DNA of 64,000 nt from Diaporthe sp. PMI_573 (Eukaryota > Ascomycota > Sordariomycetes > Diaporthales > Diaporthaceae): NCBI GenBank assembly GCA_021399435.1, contig JAJTUP010000022.1, forward strand, positions 248,001 to 312,000. Direction: 5' to 3'. Below, in pieces: positions 12,401 to 23,206 of this stretch (positions are counted from its first letter, which is position 1; each line of letters opens with the position of its first letter). Made by a program: the position numbers and the translations under genes. The notes below the pieces were generated by a model that ran no database searches, had not been told where the DNA came from, and saw only the letters and a program-made list of their open reading frames with translations.

Positions 12401-13977
12401 TCATACCACCCCGTACCTTAGCTCCTCCGTCGAGTCCGAGCCTGAGCTCATATCCGACGCCGTCCTCATGTTCCGTCCCTTGCTCATCATCTCAAAGTTG
12501 CCAGTCCTCCCAGGCCCAGGTACGTTATCGCGCCGTACTCCCAGCCGAGACCTGGTCGTTAACCGACTCGGCACGGTTGTCTTCCGGCCCCCCTTGAAGA
12601 AGTAGCGAACATCATCCATAAGCGTTTTGCATGCTTTCCAGCTCGTGACCATGTAGATGACGGCGTTCCAAAAGCCTTGCAGCGGCAGGACAAACGCTGA
12701 TATGTATTCAAGGGGCAGGCTGACTCCGTCGGGCTGCACAACTCCGTAGACCCTGTTTGCTGTCGAGGGAATCCACGTCACGAGAATGGCCGTGAAGAAG
12801 AGGATCGAGCATTTCGTATACGACCATGCCGCACTGTTTGCATCATAATTCGCCTTCCTGCGGCCCGATCGTTGCGTCGTGTTCTCGTTGCTCCTGCCGC
12901 TGCTAGTCACTGTCGCGGTGGGCGCCGTCGCCGCCGCCTTGGATCCATCTGCGGAGATGCTGACCGAGTATGCAGATGGTTTGGATAGAGTGGCTGCTGA
13001 GCTGTCACGGTGAACGCGGCCCAGCGGTGCGAGGTCGATGGGCGTGTCTTGCGTCGTTGTGACTATCTCAGAGGTGACTGACACCTCGGTGATCTTGACG
13101 CTGAAGGGGTCATTCATTGCGTTCGTTTCCGGTTCGTAGTGGCTCGTGTAATTCAGTTCCCTGAGCTGTTTATGCTTCCTGTAAATTTCTCGCCCAGCAC
13201 GGATATAAATAAATGTCGTCACGGCGATGGCCGCCCTAGGCCTTGTCAGATCAATTGTGGTTTGGGTGGTTTGAAGACAGATAGCTTACCACACGGGTCC
13301 GTAAAATGTTATGATTCGAAAGATATCCCACTCTCTTTTCACCCAACACCACAGGGTGGCATCGCCATATATCTTGCCCTTGGATGGGGCAGATACGAAG
13401 ATAAATACCAACGCCACTATGAACGGGACCCCGTAACAGAATAGCAGGTATGGGATTTCCATCTTCCGAAGTTTTTGCGCGTCGAATTTGGCATAGAATG
13501 TCAGATAGACGTTGATAGCCATCGCCAAAATCCAGAAGGCATCGGCGGGCATGAACCTGACCAGCGTGTAAGCCACAGCTACACTCGTGACTGGGAGGAT
13601 ACCAACATTTGAATCAGAAAGGCCTGAAACTGGCAACCGGCGGACTCAGGAAATGGAACGTATACCCTTGCCATGAGTGTTGCGACATTTGTCATCATAT
13701 TACCGCTGGAGGACGACGAAGTAAGCATCTGCCCTACTCTCACGGCGTCCTTGGCACAGGACACGATTTCAGGAAAGGCTGAGGTGGGCACCACGTACAA
13801 TGAAGCATAAAAAACAAGACGATTTATCGGTTTGTGGAAAGCGTCCGATACGCAGAAGGTTACAATGATGAAAACACATCCCACCAGGGATAACACCGAG
13901 CATGTTCGCTCGATGACATTGAAGACATCAAGCTGGGTCCCAAGGTTTTCGATATTGTCAATGTTGTCGGAATCCAT
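12401..13977 (-). CDS. cAMP-receptor-like G-protein-coupled receptor, 4 exons
   Basis: Seven-helix plasma-membrane receptor of the fungal cAMP-receptor-like (CRL) class, expected to signal through heterotrimeric G proteins. Exons on the minus strand: 13977-13799, 13705-13607, 13556-13290 and 13235-12401 (1380 nt, 459 aa). Junctions were set by conserved family text: HKPINRLVFYASFGNMMTNV spans intron 1, and FQAFLIQMFMPADAFW spans intron 2. Other signatures are AMAINVYLTFY, ATLWCWV and RIITFYGPVWAAI with IYIRAGREIY. The long third cytoplasmic loop is Ser/Thr-rich. Helices 6 and 7 (SILFFTAILVTWIPSTANR and a FVLPLQGFWNAVIYM segment) lead into a phosphorylatable tail. Intron 2 is only 50 nt with a weak GTTGGT donor, but it is required to keep frame and homology. 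The ligand is unknown: cAMP is suggested only by the family name. Confidence 0.88.
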
Positions 13978-15835
13978 TTTGAGCCAACTTGTCCTTTGCG
14001 GCCAAGTTGCACTGGCTAGCGGGGTGGTTTCGAATCCGACTCTCGTACTGGCTCCTGGAGCATTGATATCGGGACAGAAAGAGCAACAGGGTAATCGACG
14101 GGCCGGGAGCCGCGGGCGAGGTCCATGTATGGAAGCAGTGGTAGCAGCCCCCAAAGGGCAGTGGATCAGGCGGAAGCAGTTATACTGGATCGGGAGCCGG
14201 GTGGGCGCCTTTACAGCTCGGATTTGTCTTATGTGCGCTCGCTCAGTTTGGAAGGCTGGTGTCAGATATCCGGATTCCGGGACTGAAATGTGAGTTGGAT
14301 CATCCAAAAATCGAAGCCTTGTGCTCCTGTACCGATTTTGGTTGCGTGTGTAAGGTGAGACACGAAGGCGGTCAGCAAGTGGAACGAATGTCTCGATAGC
14401 GTGGAACTGGAGTCGAAGGTAGAGAAGGAATGTTGGCTGAGGGTAGATTATAGTATTTTGACAGGATGTAGATGCGTCTGAAGGGCGAATTAGGTTGTTT
14501 TGGGCACAGGGCGATGATGAGTTCAGAGAAGTAAACCAGGTGGGCGCCAGAAGTTCGGAGGGCAGTTTTGTAGAAAGCATTTACAGATGAGGCGTGCCCC
14601 AAGGCCTTAATAAAATCGCAAAAGGCAAATGGTCTGTATACGTTTGTACAAGACGGGTAAGACCGTCAAGCGGCAAGGTACGCTGCATGGAAGAGGTATG
14701 AAAATGGGCGTGATCCATGATAACCGGAAAACTGGGAGGAGGTGCTCGGCAGGGATAGACATTAATACGCCATCCTTGGTCAAAGTCAGGGGCCATGATT
14801 GTGTGATGAGACCAAAGCTTTGACATGGGACCCATACCTAGCTCGGGAATAAGGCCTGTGTGTTAACTATGCAAGGAAACGTGCCCGTTCATCCGTCCCA
14901 ACTTTGATACCGTACCATGATAGGCGAGGCCGGGGTAATCACCAATAGCAGAATTCGCAAACTTGAGGTGCCGGCGTGGGTTAACCCGGGACAGTATCGG
15001 CATGTACCGCAGTGGAGGGGACAACCGGATGAGCGTGGATGAGATGTTCAATGCGATTGTTAGGCTCCTTTTAACCATCGGCATGGTCGCGCTCCAGTAC
15101 CGGTAGCATCTTTCCTTTGAGTGCGCTGGTGGCTGAATTGATCCATCTCGAGCCAAAGTGAAGGCTCAGCAATGGATGAATCTGTCGTTCATGGGCTCTT
15201 GATTAGATGACGGGCTGTAGACGTTCAAGCCGTGATCCGTAATGCGATTGATTACTGACGGCCTGAAACCCGCTTGATCAGACGACGACGCAGATCGCCT
15301 TACGGCCTATGGTGACACCAGTCACCCAAAAGTTTGCCCGAGAGCGAGTTGGTCGACGACATGCGCTAGTCTAGAAGGACTAGAGCAGAGGTCAGATCGG
15401 TAGTCTCAGGTCGCCATCTCATCTGGGTGGTCGAAGTGCCTGAGCAGAAGATTGATGTGTGCAAAACGTCTGCTAAGGCACGAGAACCTGCCCGCTGAGC
15501 GATGAATAGTCCTTCTATGAGTGACTGCAATGAGCTGTTGATGAGTCGAAAGCCGCGGGTGGTGGATAGACACCTACACAACAGCCACCACGCCTGCTTG
15601 GCCCAGGCCATTGCATCAGGTTACCAACTGAGCTCTGGTAGATCGTCAATTGGCCTAGCGAGGCAGATGAAGGCCGTATGATTCTGGACCGAAGATAGGT
15701 GGCACTGGGCGAGTAGCAAGCAGCACACGTGGAAGCTGATGCCATCTGCCGGGGGACCAGGAGGTGAACCCCAGAAGGAGCGAGACTGTGGGGCAAGCTG
15801 GGTCAAGGAGGGTCTCTCAATATCCACATGGGATG

Positions 15836-15873
15836 GGGTGGTGTGGATGTGTGGATGTGTGTGGATGTGTGTG
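15836..15873. repeat. GTGGATGTGT simple repeat
   Basis: Imperfect tandem copies of a GTGGATGT(GT) unit on the plus strand in intergenic DNA. Confidence 0.8.
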
Positions 15874-16423
15874 GGTTACTGTGGAGCTGAAACCTTTGGT
15901 CCCTGGTCCAGACTCTCCAAGCAGACTGTCACGACCGGCAGACCGAGCAGGGAGGATTGCGTCGAATAGGAGTTCATCTTGGCTCTCTCATACGTCGGGG
16001 ATTTGGGACGGGTCGTTGATCCTCGCAGCTCGGTGGATCTGGACCGAACACGTTCGTCCACACTGCACCGACGGCACACAGCTGTGAGGGGTATGAGTGT
16101 CGATCCGTTGCGATAATCAGACAGCATCGGCAGCAGCTTCGTCGTCTGATTGCGGTGTTCATGCTCTGATGACACTTCCGCTGCGTGTGCTGTGCCCTTG
16201 CGGGCATGGTACGGAGTAAGTCATCGGGGCCAGAGCCAGAATCTGAGGACGACAGACAGGCGTGCCGAGTGAGGTGCGTGTGCGTGTGGGTGGTCAAGAG
16301 AGGGTGACGCAGCAAGACAAGCTTGAACGAAGCAGGAGCGGCCGAAGGGCCATGCCAAGCCAGTGTTTGAGATGCTTGTCTGTGCCTTTGCCCTACTGCC
16401 CTACTGGATGACAAGCCAAGTGC

Positions 16424-16480
16424 AGATGCAGTTGCATGTGCGAATGCAACTGCATGCAACTGCAAATGCATGCAAATGCG
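16424..16480. repeat. ATGCAACTGCA / TGCAAATGCA repeat cluster
   Basis: Overlapping direct and inverted copies of TGCAxxTGCA-type words (such as tgcagttgca, caactgcatg and aaatgcatgc), giving several small palindromes in about 57 bp. Confidence 0.75.
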
Positions 16481-17425
16481 ATGCGGTGCGCTGCAGGTCC
16501 TCTTTTCCCTCTGGATTTGCAGCCCGTCTCCCGCTTGTACTCCTTTGTTTTGTTGAAGACGCTTCATTCTAGTCACCCAAACATGGCCATCTGCCGTGCT
16601 CCGACAGCTGCCGTTGACGTCGACGTCGACTTGTTCAATATCAATCAATTTTACAATGTTTCCCCGGATATAGAGTTTGTTTCGCCGCTGAACTCTGCTG
16701 TTGTGACCCCGGAAAGCGAGTGTCCTGAACCGTGGGAAAACTCCTCTGGCGGCCGCTGGCTTCAGGCTCGAGCATCCCAGCACTCCCAATAGCAGCTACC
16801 TTGACTGCTCCTCAAGCTGGCCCAAATCCTATCACGCCGTTGCTGCCACGCCCTGGCCATGGTCACAAAACCTAGGCTGTGTACTGAGGACGTGCGATGA
16901 GCCGCTGTAACCCCGTCACACCCAATCGCCCGAGACACTAGCTTGACATTGCGTGCTGCCAGAGCCGCAAAACCATTGCAACTCTGCATTACACCAGAGA
17001 TACTGTAACGACGTATCAGCAGGAAAGCTTGATGGCTGACCAAGCGCGTGGGCAGCTATAGGCTCCCTCTGCATGACCCCTGTTCTCGAGGTCAAAGCAT
17101 TCCCAGCACACGCATCCATCCGTGTGCATGCGGCTTGTCCCTGTCCTGGACAGCCTTACAGTCAACTCTGACCTGACGGACTCTTCAGCCTAGACAGTTA
17201 TGGTGTTATAGCTCTCGCGAGTGCAAATTTGCAGGTTAGATTTCTATGACGCGCGAAGAATGGGCTCGAAGCATTTGCCCCATAGTACTGAACGATAGTG
17301 CACAGCCATTAGACTGCAAGACACACTCTAGTAGCCTAGGTTTCGTTCATCTAAAGGTATAAGGTTTTCATAGCCATGCCGAAGACGGTTCTTCGGTATC
17401 GCCATATACTAAAACTCCGGCATGG

Positions 17426-17435
17426 TACCTAGGTA
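17426..17435. repeat. Palindrome TACCTAGGTA, copy 3
   Basis: Perfect 10-bp palindrome in intergenic DNA, identical to those at 4462, 5067 and 37400. Confidence 0.6.
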
Positions 17436-18514
17436 GATGGCCCACCTTGTTTGACCACAGAGCCCTCACATCAGAGAGAACAACCTAACCCTTGCAAGCA
17501 TATCGAAAATATTGCACATCCTGGAGAAGACCACGGCGAGCATTGGTTTGAACAAAATTCTTTCACATGAGCAGGCATGTCACGCTCCATGCTCATACTT
17601 TTCAGGCTGCTGCAGCTCGGTCATTGCACGACAATGAATTTGTTGATCTGCTTTATTCTGCGGTCTACCACTATTTGGAAAACTTAGATTGTATTTTCTA
17701 GTAAATATCTTGATGTGATGTTGGCCCCTGGACAAGTATCACTGTCGTTGCGGACAATGTTCACACGGTTTTGATGTTTGATCAGGTCTTTGACTTGGCT
17801 CAAGATCGCATGACGCAGATCCACCTTGATATATTCTATCCGAGTTCTCACAATAATCTAGTGGAAGGCCTGGATCATGTTTCACATTGGAACATTCTGT
17901 GATATCCCCAGTCTTGAAAATCCGTTGCCTTTTCAGTCTATACCCATGGCCAACCCCCTGGACGGAGGCAACAGCATGGAGCGAGAATGACAAAGAGCCC
18001 TTACGAAATTCAGTGGCATCGAAATTGCCGTCATGTCTTACTGACTGGTCCTTGGTGTGTATCAGGAGAAACCATTGTCATTGTCCTAGGTTATTGTCTC
18101 GAGTATAGCGACCTCCTGTTGCCTATATCATGTCTTGCATGCTGTACCTCATCGTTCAGGCTTGCTGCTTGGTACTTGCCCTATGTCTCGCAACAAGTCT
18201 TCCGGAATGCCTCATAATCGAAAGAGCAGGCACCTTGTTTTGCTTTCCATTTGTTGCATCGTTTCACCCTTTGTTTCCAGTTGACTCGGCAATGTTGTCT
18301 TCTGTCTGCACAACAAGCTCGAGATCTTGAATAGGTACAATGTGTCGTATAAGTTGGCCGGCGGTCTCCTCTCCAAAGGTCTTCGGAAACCAATTCTGAA
18401 GAGTTTACAACGGCTGACGAATAACTGGCGCCCCAACAGATTTCCGTCCTCTACGTCTGCGATCTTTCCAAGAACTCCTACTCCCTGAAAACCCAAGGCC
18501 TTGCTGGCACGATC

Positions 18515-19420
18515 ATGCCCAGAGGCAAAGGTCGGGGCGGTTCGCGCAAGTCACAAAATGTGACTAGCTTTGGAAGCGATGTCGAAATGAAGGACGCCGG
18601 CCTCACACGTAATCAGCATCCTCAATCCAAGGCGAAGGACTCCAGCTTCAAGCCAAAGCATGAGTTCGACAGACGCGGCAGAGTCGCCAAAGCTTCTCCT
18701 TCGCCACAGGCAGGAGGCAACCGCGGAAGAGGTGGCGCAAACGTCAGGACGAGGGCCAGAGGCAATAAACAGCGGCTGAGCATCATCTCCACGGCATCGA
18801 CAACGCTCTCGGCGCAGCGGGCAGAACCGTGGTGCGACAAATGCTCCCGCCTGAACCGCCAGCTCCACGGCTACCTGCTTGATATCCTAAAGGACGGAGA
18901 GAATGCCATCGGCGACTGGGCCTACGCGGTTGGCGCTTCCCCTGACCACATGGAGTGCGAGCCTGCGCCAGAGAGGATCATCCCGGAGGGCTACCGGCGC
19001 TGCAGTCGACAGCATCACCCCTATACGCCGAGGACAGAGGGCGTGGCGGGAACGGCCATGCCACTTCTGCCACCATCCGGGTGTACCAGCATCCCATTCC
19101 CCTCCAACTTGTACCAAGGGAAGCTTGAGAACACACCCTGCCAGGGTTCGACCGGTATCAGCCCATTCTCACATCTCGGTCCGGGGGTGGACTTTGCCCA
19201 GCGGACGAATGACCCACTTGCTGCTCTCGCCGGTGTGAACCTCCAGGCCCGTCACACCCTCGTCGCAATTCCTGAGCACGGGGGCTTACAAGATCAGCGG
19301 CCTGGACCACCATCTCAGACCCAACTGCCAGCCCCACAACCCCTTCAGCCGCCGTGGAGTAGTGGCTTTGAACGGCCTGTCGCGATGTATCCCAACTCGA
19401 ATTACGCCATTCCAAAGTAG
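18515..19420 (+). CDS. Hypothetical basic RGG-containing protein, single exon
   Basis: Uninterrupted 301-aa frame from an ATG at 18515. The N-terminal ~90 residues are basic, with RGKGRGG near residue 3 and a GNRGRGG stretch near residue 68, as in RNA-binding or nucleolar RGG regions. A single C-x2-C pair (C107, C110) sits in WCDKCSRLNRQLHGYL, followed by a short helix-forming segment. The C-terminal half is Pro/Gly/Gln-rich and probably disordered. It runs tail-to-tail towards the fibrillarin gene 1 kb away. The family is not recognised. A lineage-specific RNA-associated protein is a guess from composition only. It is long for a chance frame, but without homology it remains tentative. Confidence 0.55.
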   Translation: MPRGKGRGGSRKSQNVTSFGSDVEMKDAGLTRNQHPQSKAKDSSFKPKHEFDRRGRVAKASPSPQAGGNRGRGGANVRTRARGNKQRLSIISTASTTLSAQRAEPWCDKCSRLNRQLHGYLLDILKDGENAIGDWAYAVGASPDHMECEPAPERIIPEGYRRCSRQHHPYTPRTEGVAGTAMPLLPPSGCTSIPFPSNLYQGKLENTPCQGSTGISPFSHLGPGVDFAQRTNDPLAALAGVNLQARHTLVAIPEHGGLQDQRPGPPSQTQLPAPQPLQPPWSSGFERPVAMYPNSNYAIPK

Positions 19421-20457
19421 CGGCCGACAAGAGGGACCCGCACAAAACGAGAGCTTGTCGATAACAGCATTCTTGGTTCTCGGGTGGAGCAGGAAGCAAC
19501 GGGGGTGCTGAGTGAGGAAACAGCGTTGATGCAGGGTTCGCGACGGAGGGGTGCAGTTTTCTTCAGAAAGATACGTACGATATTTGAATTGGAGGATGCA
19601 GTGAATGGTTCGGGTTATTGAATCGGACTATGGAGGAGATTCCGTGTACTGCTCGAGCCGCTCAGTTGGCCGTGACGCCTTCGGTCCAGTATCGCAGTTC
19701 TGCATACATTCCGGAGGCTGCTCCATTACCTCAACTGAACGGACAAACAATGACTGAATGGAGGAAATGAACGATACTATCCAGCGATGTGACTACTGAC
19801 AGACTTCAAACTGACATCGCAGGTCGGAATGTGAACGGCTCCATTGAATCAGTCTTTGTTGATTGATCATAACTTTATGGGGTGACAGATAATTGTGACC
19901 TTCTGCGGCATCCAGAGCAGTTGTCTTCGAATGCCACGATTATCGGGCAATGATCAAGTTCTCTCACAATGTGTGATCAAGGCCAGGCAGGTACTTGAAA
20001 CATGATTCTTTCCCGTGGGCTCTTTCTCTCGCTTGCCGGGGTGTTCTGGAGCTTGTTCAGGTGGCTTTTCTTCTGATGCTGGTGGCCGTTTGCCACTCTA
20101 GCTCCCCATACAGAGAGAGCTTGTGCTCCGAACTTTGCGTGTCTCAGCCGCTTCCTCGAGTCGGGACAAGACTGGAAGGCCGCAGAGCACGTAGCAACGC
20201 TGGAGCACGTAACAACACTGGACGACGAGCCGCTCGAGCCCACGGGATATCTCGAAGTTTCCGGCCTACCGCACCTTCGGAGAACGTAGTAAAACACACG
20301 TGTTGCATTACACGTAAAAAGCCTGACAGATGATGCCCATGAACGCCGTCTTTCGCCCGTGCCGAATCGAAGAGAGAAAAGCCATCCAACCGACATAACA
20401 CCCTTAACCATCAAATAGCAGTAGAAGAGAGCATTTCCAAGCTCAAGAATCATTAGC
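19421..20457. other. Convergent intergenic spacer
   Basis: Holds the 3' ends of the hypothetical gene (plus) and nop1 (minus). No further coding signal is seen. Confidence 0.6.
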
Positions 20458-21719
20458 TCACGGCACAAACTCCTTCTGCCTGTAAACTGCCGACACCATC
20501 TGAATGTTGTTGTCAGTGAAATTCCTCGGCACGATTCATGTTGACGAGTTGAAAGGATCTCTTCAGTATTTGGGGATAAAGAGGGCAGTGCATGGCTTAC
20601 AGCGTGATCTCTCTCGTAAGGCTCCAGAGTAAGCTGCTCCTTGGGGAAGAACTTCTCCTGCCTCAGCTTCTCAACCTCCTGAGCAAAGACTTGCTCCGGT
20701 GGTGCGGTTGAGTCGATACAGTTTGCCTTGATGGAGATGAGCATGCCACCACCTTGCTTCAAGAACAGCTTAGCATTCAAAGCAACGATACGTGCTTGGT
20801 CAGGTTGGGCAACACTAAGAAGAGATATAGTTAGCCCTGGCGCCTAGTCTCCCATAGTCATGCCGTGATAGCTTACTCGGCAAAGATGAAGTCGACCATG
20901 TCGACAAGCATCCGGTACTTGAGGGGTTGGCGAGCATCCTCCACAATGGGGACGACGTTTGTGCGGCGGGTGGCCATGTTGATCAGGTCACGGCCAGAAC
21001 GGTGAGAGAACTCAACGGCGTAGACAGTTCCGGTAGGTCCAACAATGTCGGCGACGTGAGACACCGAGGTTCCAGAGGCGGCACCAAGGTACAGGGCCTT
21101 GGAGCCAGGCTTGATGTAGATGGACTCGAGACCACCGAGGATACCGGCAGCCAGCTTCGATCGGAAAGGATTCCAGACACGGTATTCGGTCTTAGTCGTG
21201 GTCCCATCCTCGCTCTTGGCATTCTCAATCGCAACACGCTTCTCGTTGTAGACAGACTCGCCGGGGGTGAGGTTGGCCGTTGCCAACAGATCTTCCTTGC
21301 CGCCGCGAACGACGAAGACACCCTTGTGTCGGTGGGGCTCCTGAAGACAGGATGTGTGAGCGTCAAGTCGGAAATATGCGAGCTTGCTCGTTCACTTCTG
21401 GGGACATTGCATACCACAATCATCTTCTTTCCACCCTTGGGGCCGCCAGCTGCGCCGCCACGGCCGCCGCGACCACCTCCCCGCGGCGCACCACGGCCAC
21501 GAGGGCCACCACGTCCACGGTCACCTCCACCGCCACGGCCGCCTAAGATGAATCGATTAATTGAGTTGTAAAGAGACCGACGGAGACTTAAGACTGCTTA
21601 CCTCGGAAGCCACCGCCCCCTCTGCCACCACCGCGGCCGCGATCACCGCCTCCACGGAAGCCGCCTCCACGTCCTCCGCGGTCACCACCACCACCACGTC
21701 CTCTCGGGGCAAAACCCAT
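20458..21719 (-). CDS. nop1: Fibrillarin, box C/D snoRNP 2'-O-methyltransferase, 5 exons
   Basis: Nucleolar catalytic subunit of box C/D snoRNPs. It methylates rRNA 2'-hydroxyls and, in yeast and human, histone H2A glutamine. Exons on the minus strand: 21719-21602, 21542-21415, 21340-20877, 20814-20601 and 20499-20458 (966 nt, 321 aa), all in frame. The N-terminal ~75 residues are a glycine/arginine-rich domain of RGGG and GDRG repeats, split by intron 1. Conserved core: [30 protein letters not shown], the SAM loop [13 protein letters not shown] (about 163-175), the acidic [13 protein letters not shown] (Glu192), [11 protein letters not shown] and [16 protein letters not shown]. The last exon encodes only 13 residues, ending in [10 protein letters not shown]. 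It is divergent from the uL22 gene with 450 bp between start codons, which suits shared ribosome-biogenesis control. Confidence 0.97.
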
Positions 21720-22169
21720 GATGAAAGGTGATACTGATGTAGTTGTTGATAATTAAGAGAGTTGGAGCCGCAACGATCGAATCGACCTCTGCGTGACTGC
21801 GACGGGGCAGGAATTCAATGCCCGTGGGTAAAGTGAGGCGCTGTCGAGTGTTGCAGTTGCAGCTGGTGAGGCCGACCCAAAGAGCTTTTGCTGCTTGCAA
21901 AAAAAAGTTGAAAAATTTCGAGACCAGGGTCGGCCCAGTACCAAGGTACCCCCGCCTAGCGCTAGATGGAGCTCTTGCCTCGGCGGGGCACAAGGGCCGC
22001 GCGTGGTTGGCTGGAGCGCAAAATGATTTCCCCGGGCTGCCCACAGTCTGATTGGGAAGGAGCGGCTCGTCCTAGACCAGCAAAAAACTTCCCAGCCAGC
22101 CAGACCCCGTAGAGGACCATCAACACCCAACGACGACGACGACACCATCTCCACATCAACACCGTCAAG
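21720..22169. promoter_or_regulatory. Bidirectional promoter between nop1 and the uL22 gene
   Basis: The only DNA upstream of both divergent starts (450 bp). The uL22 side has a pyrimidine- and CAACA-rich leader with a gacgacgacgac run and a strong start context (cgtcaagATGg). No specific factor site is claimed. Confidence 0.6.
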
Positions 22170-23206
22170 ATGGTGAGTGCATACCGATTTCCGAGACCCC
22201 AAAACGATCGAATTGCCGATTGCCCCAGCGCCCCGGGCTGCCGAAAGTTTGGAAACCCTGCGGGCAGCTGGGGAATGCGATGGGGCAAAGGGGAAGGCGG
22301 CACAGGGCGATGCGACTCTTGAAGTTCGTGACAATTGACCGTTCAACCCCCAACAGGTTCGCTACGCTGCCACCGAGATCGCGCCCTCCAAGTCGGCCAA
22401 GGCCCGCGGTGCCTACCTCCGTGTTTCTTTCAAGAACACCCGCGAGACCGCCCAGGCCATCAACGGCTGGAAGCTGCAGCGCGCCGTCAAGTTCCTCGAG
22501 AACGTCAAGGAGAAGAAGGAGATCGTCCCCTTCCGCCGCTACGCTGGCTCCATCGGTCGTGCTTCGCAAGGTACGAACGATCCCACAATCCCGCAGTTAC
22601 CTCGTCACTGGCGACATTGGATATTTCGAGAATCGGTAGCGGGGCGGTAGACGGGAAAAGAGCTTGGGGTTTCAATGTCACAGCACGCTTTGATGGGTTA
22701 CCACTTGGGCAGGGAATCAGTCGCAACCACGACGCGATTATCGTCGCAGGTCGACATGAGGCTGACAGAATTACGATGTATAGGCAAGCAGTGGGGTGTC
22801 TCCCGCGCCCGCTGGCCCGTCAAGTCCGCCGAGTTCCTCCTGCAGCTCCTGAAGAACGCCGAGTCCAACGCCGACGCCAAGGGTCTCGACACCAGCGCCC
22901 TGGTCGTCAAGCACATCCAAGTCAACCAGGCCCCCAAGCAGCGCCGACGAACCTACCGTGCCCACGGTCGTGTATGTTTGACCCGAAGTCTTATCGGAGG
23001 CGACAGGTGCCAAACGGGTGTGGAAACTTGTTCTGACTTGTGTGATCTAGATCAACCCCTACATGTCCAACCCCTGCCACATCGAGCTCATCCTCACCGA
23101 GGCCGAGGAGGTCGTCCAGAAGTCCGAGGCTGTCGTCGGTAAGGAGGAGCGCCTGAACTCGAGACAGCGTGGTTCGCGCGTTCGCAAGGCCATTGCCTCC
23201 GCCTAA
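22170..23206 (+). CDS. rpl17: 60S ribosomal protein L17 (uL22), 4 exons
   Basis: Structural protein of the large ribosomal subunit lining the exit tunnel. Exons 22170-22172 (the ATG alone), 22357-22570, 22784-22971 and 23051-23206 (561 nt, 186 aa, normal family length). An ATG-only first exon followed by an intron is common in fungal ribosomal protein genes. Family text: [87 protein letters not shown] and [12 protein letters not shown]. The lysine/arginine-rich tail ends in [12 protein letters not shown]. Introns are 184, 213 and 79 nt. Intron 1 contains a strong hairpin (22223-22273). Divergent from fibrillarin. Confidence 0.97.
22223..22273 (+). promoter_or_regulatory. Hairpin inside intron 1 of the uL22 gene
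   Basis: Positions 22223-22229 (CCCCAGC) pair perfectly with 22267-22273 (GCTGGGG). TGCC at 22239-22242 can pair with GGCA at 22263-22266 across a one-sided bulge. Seen in sequence; any regulatory role is inference. Confidence 0.45.

Larger units (their letters stand above)
13978..18514. other. Intergenic region, 4.5 kb, no supported gene
   Basis: Long upstream region of the GPCR (minus) and of the basic hypothetical protein (plus). It contains GT-rich and GCATTTGCA-type simple repeats near 15.84 and 16.43 kb and a TACCTAGGTA palindrome at 17426. Open frames up to 271 codons are repeat-rich and show no protein signature. Confidence 0.55.

Noticed and set aside
13607..13977. Single uninterrupted first exon for the GPCR
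   Set aside because: It inserts 31 residues into a segment that is contiguous in the family; GT-AG sites at its exact borders restore FYASFGNMMTNV, so a spliced model is preferred.
15622..15634. Reverse-strand AGCTCAGTTGGTA, identical to a tRNA D-arm/A-box word
   Set aside because: No T-arm (GGTTCRANYCC-like) or pairing acceptor stem at the right distance on that strand, so no cloverleaf forms.
15974..16789. 271-codon open frame on the minus strand
   Set aside because: Built over simple repeats (threonine-histidine and cysteine runs from microsatellites), no domain, no consistent start or splice signals.
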